The notes under the pieces: generated by a model | The model's input: the letters and a program-made list of their open reading frames with translations, nothing else | The model's database searches: none | Told to the model about the DNA's origin: nothing | In this document: in pieces, positions 4,945 through 5,456 of the stretch | How positions within the stretch are numbered: position 1 is the first letter of the stretch | How the letters are laid out: each line of letters begins with the position of its first letter | Program-made: the position numbers and the translations under genes | DNA from: Chloroflexota bacterium | GTDB lineage: Bacteria; Chloroflexota; Dehalococcoidia; Lucifugimonadales; VGZR01 | Direction of reading: 5' to 3' | Length of the DNA: 5,456 bases | Assembly (NCBI GenBank): GCA_027625225.1 | Contig: JAQBWG010000138.1 | Span: 1 to 5,456, forward strand

Positions 4945-5192
4945 TGGCAGAAAAAAAAGAGACAAAAACTAAAAAGAAACCCGTAGCTAAGGCTGTTACT
5001 CAAAGCAAAACAGAAAAGCCTAAAGCTGCTGCAAAGACGAAGAAGACTTCTTCGCCGGCTAAACCTGCTGCGTCCAAGAAGGCTGCCCCCAAGGCTGCGA
5101 AGGCGAAAGCTGAGAGTAAGCCCAAGGCAGCAGCTGTTAAGGCGCCAGCGGCTGAGAAGGCACCTAAGAAGGCTGCAGCCAAGACGAAGGTG
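4944..5192 (+). other. Region encoding the L5 Lys/Ala-rich N-terminal extension
   Basis: These bases encode residues 1-83 of rplE. By hand count they include 27 Lys, no Arg, 25 Ala and only 5 Glu, with frequent AKP, KKAA and APKK units, like the tail of histone H1 or bacterial H1-like proteins. It is expected to be disordered and strongly basic. The DNA repeats AAGGCTGC (5079-5086, 5091-5098, 5169-5176), suggesting growth by short-repeat expansion. Confidence 0.8.
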
Positions 5193-5456
5193 GAATCGTT
5201 TGTGTCGAGGGCGTTACCCCGGTTGCAGGAAGCGCATCGAGGACAGGCCTCATCCGATTTAACAAAAGAGTTTAGTTATACCTCGCCCATGCAGGTACCA
5301 ACGGTCAAAAAGATAGTTGTGAATATCGGGCTGGGTGAGGCGTTGACCAACGCCAAAGCCGTAGAGAGTGCTACAGGCGATGTTACGGCAATCACCGGGC
5401 AAAAGCCCATCGTCACCAAGGCCCGTAAGTCTATTGCAGGATTTAAGATACGCGAG
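4944..5456 (+). CDS. rplE: 50S ribosomal protein L5 (uL5) with basic N-terminal extension, 3'-truncated
   Basis: L5 binds 5S rRNA in the central protuberance, contacts the P-site tRNA and forms a bridge with S13 of the small subunit. The frame opens with ATG at 4944, sharing one base with the rplX stop, and stays open for 171 codons to the window edge, so the stop and C-terminal half are missing. The L5 fold begins near residue 84: a helix with LPRLQE, KEFSYTSPMQVPTVKKIVVNIGLGEA (about 108-133), then TAITGQKPIVTKARKSIAGFKIRE (about 148-171), matching the family signature region. In ordinary L5 the VPxxxKIVVN motif comes about 25-30 residues from the start; here it is near residue 119. The extra N-terminus is Lys/Ala/Pro rich. 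A start closer to the fold is possible: no ATG lies between 4944 and the one at 5289, already inside the fold, but GTG codons at 5191 and 5203 fall near the boundary. The TAATG junction favours 4944. Confidence 0.93.
   Translation, partial: MAEKKETKTKKKPVAKAVTQSKTEKPKAAAKTKKTSSPAKPAASKKAAPKAAKAKAESKPKAAAVKAPAAEKAPKKAAAKTKVESFVSRALPRLQEAHRGQASSDLTKEFSYTSPMQVPTVKKIVVNIGLGEALTNAKAVESATGDVTAITGQKPIVTKARKSIAGFKIRE

Noticed and set aside
5038..5054. Inverted repeat CGAAGAAG-A-CTTCTTCG that might be a terminator or operator
   Set aside because: The arms are AT-containing, the loop is a single base, no T-run follows, and it lies inside coding sequence in mid-operon. Chance in a GAAG-rich region is likely.
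5000..5182. Minus-strand Ala/Leu/Phe-rich frame that could pass for a transmembrane peptide
   Set aside because: It is the complement of the Lys/Ala codons of the L5 extension; composition alone explains it.

Overview
This window is an internal piece of a bacterial S10-spc ribosomal protein operon. All twelve genes lie on the + strand in the canonical order rplD(partial)-rplW-rplB-rpsS-rplV-rpsC-rplP-rpmC-rpsQ-rplN-rplX-rplE(partial). Every gene is recognisable from conserved family motifs. No RNA gene, mobile element, CRISPR array, origin or convincing minus-strand gene is visible, and no stretch over 30 bases lacks a gene.

Organism: the order and the bacterial-type proteins exclude archaea and eukaryotic nuclei. 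GC is moderate. From remembered family resemblance (the L2 segments GGGAKR and HLGRRPHVRG, the S3 segment ARKEKAMEGR, the four-Cys form of L24) I lean towards Chloroflexota, possibly near Dehalococcoidia. This is an inference made without any search.

Layout: bases 2-448 hold the C-terminal part of L4. Bases 450-1894 hold L23, L2 and S19, separated by gaps of 1 to 26 bases. Bases 1922-3594 hold L22, S3, L16 and L29; L22 and S3 both appear to start at TTG, L22/S3 overlap by 11 bases and S3/L16 by 23. Bases 3591-4944 hold S17, L14 and L24, joined by ATGA overlaps or a 2-base gap. From 4944 to the window edge is L5, which shares one base with the L24 stop codon. The tight packing and the absence of internal terminators or promoters point to one polycistronic transcript with translational coupling. 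The products are primary or early rRNA-binding proteins of both subunits, made together for ribosome assembly.

The unusual content is in two genes. S17, normally about 80-90 residues, has a normal core followed by a roughly 135-residue, mostly acidic, low-complexity C-terminal tail (224 residues in all). L5 starts with about 83 residues of Lys/Ala/Pro-rich, histone-H1-like sequence before its normal fold. The two tails carry opposite net charge, sit in the same operon and belong to opposite ribosomal subunits. They are the best candidates for something undescribed here; the rest is ordinary core translation machinery.
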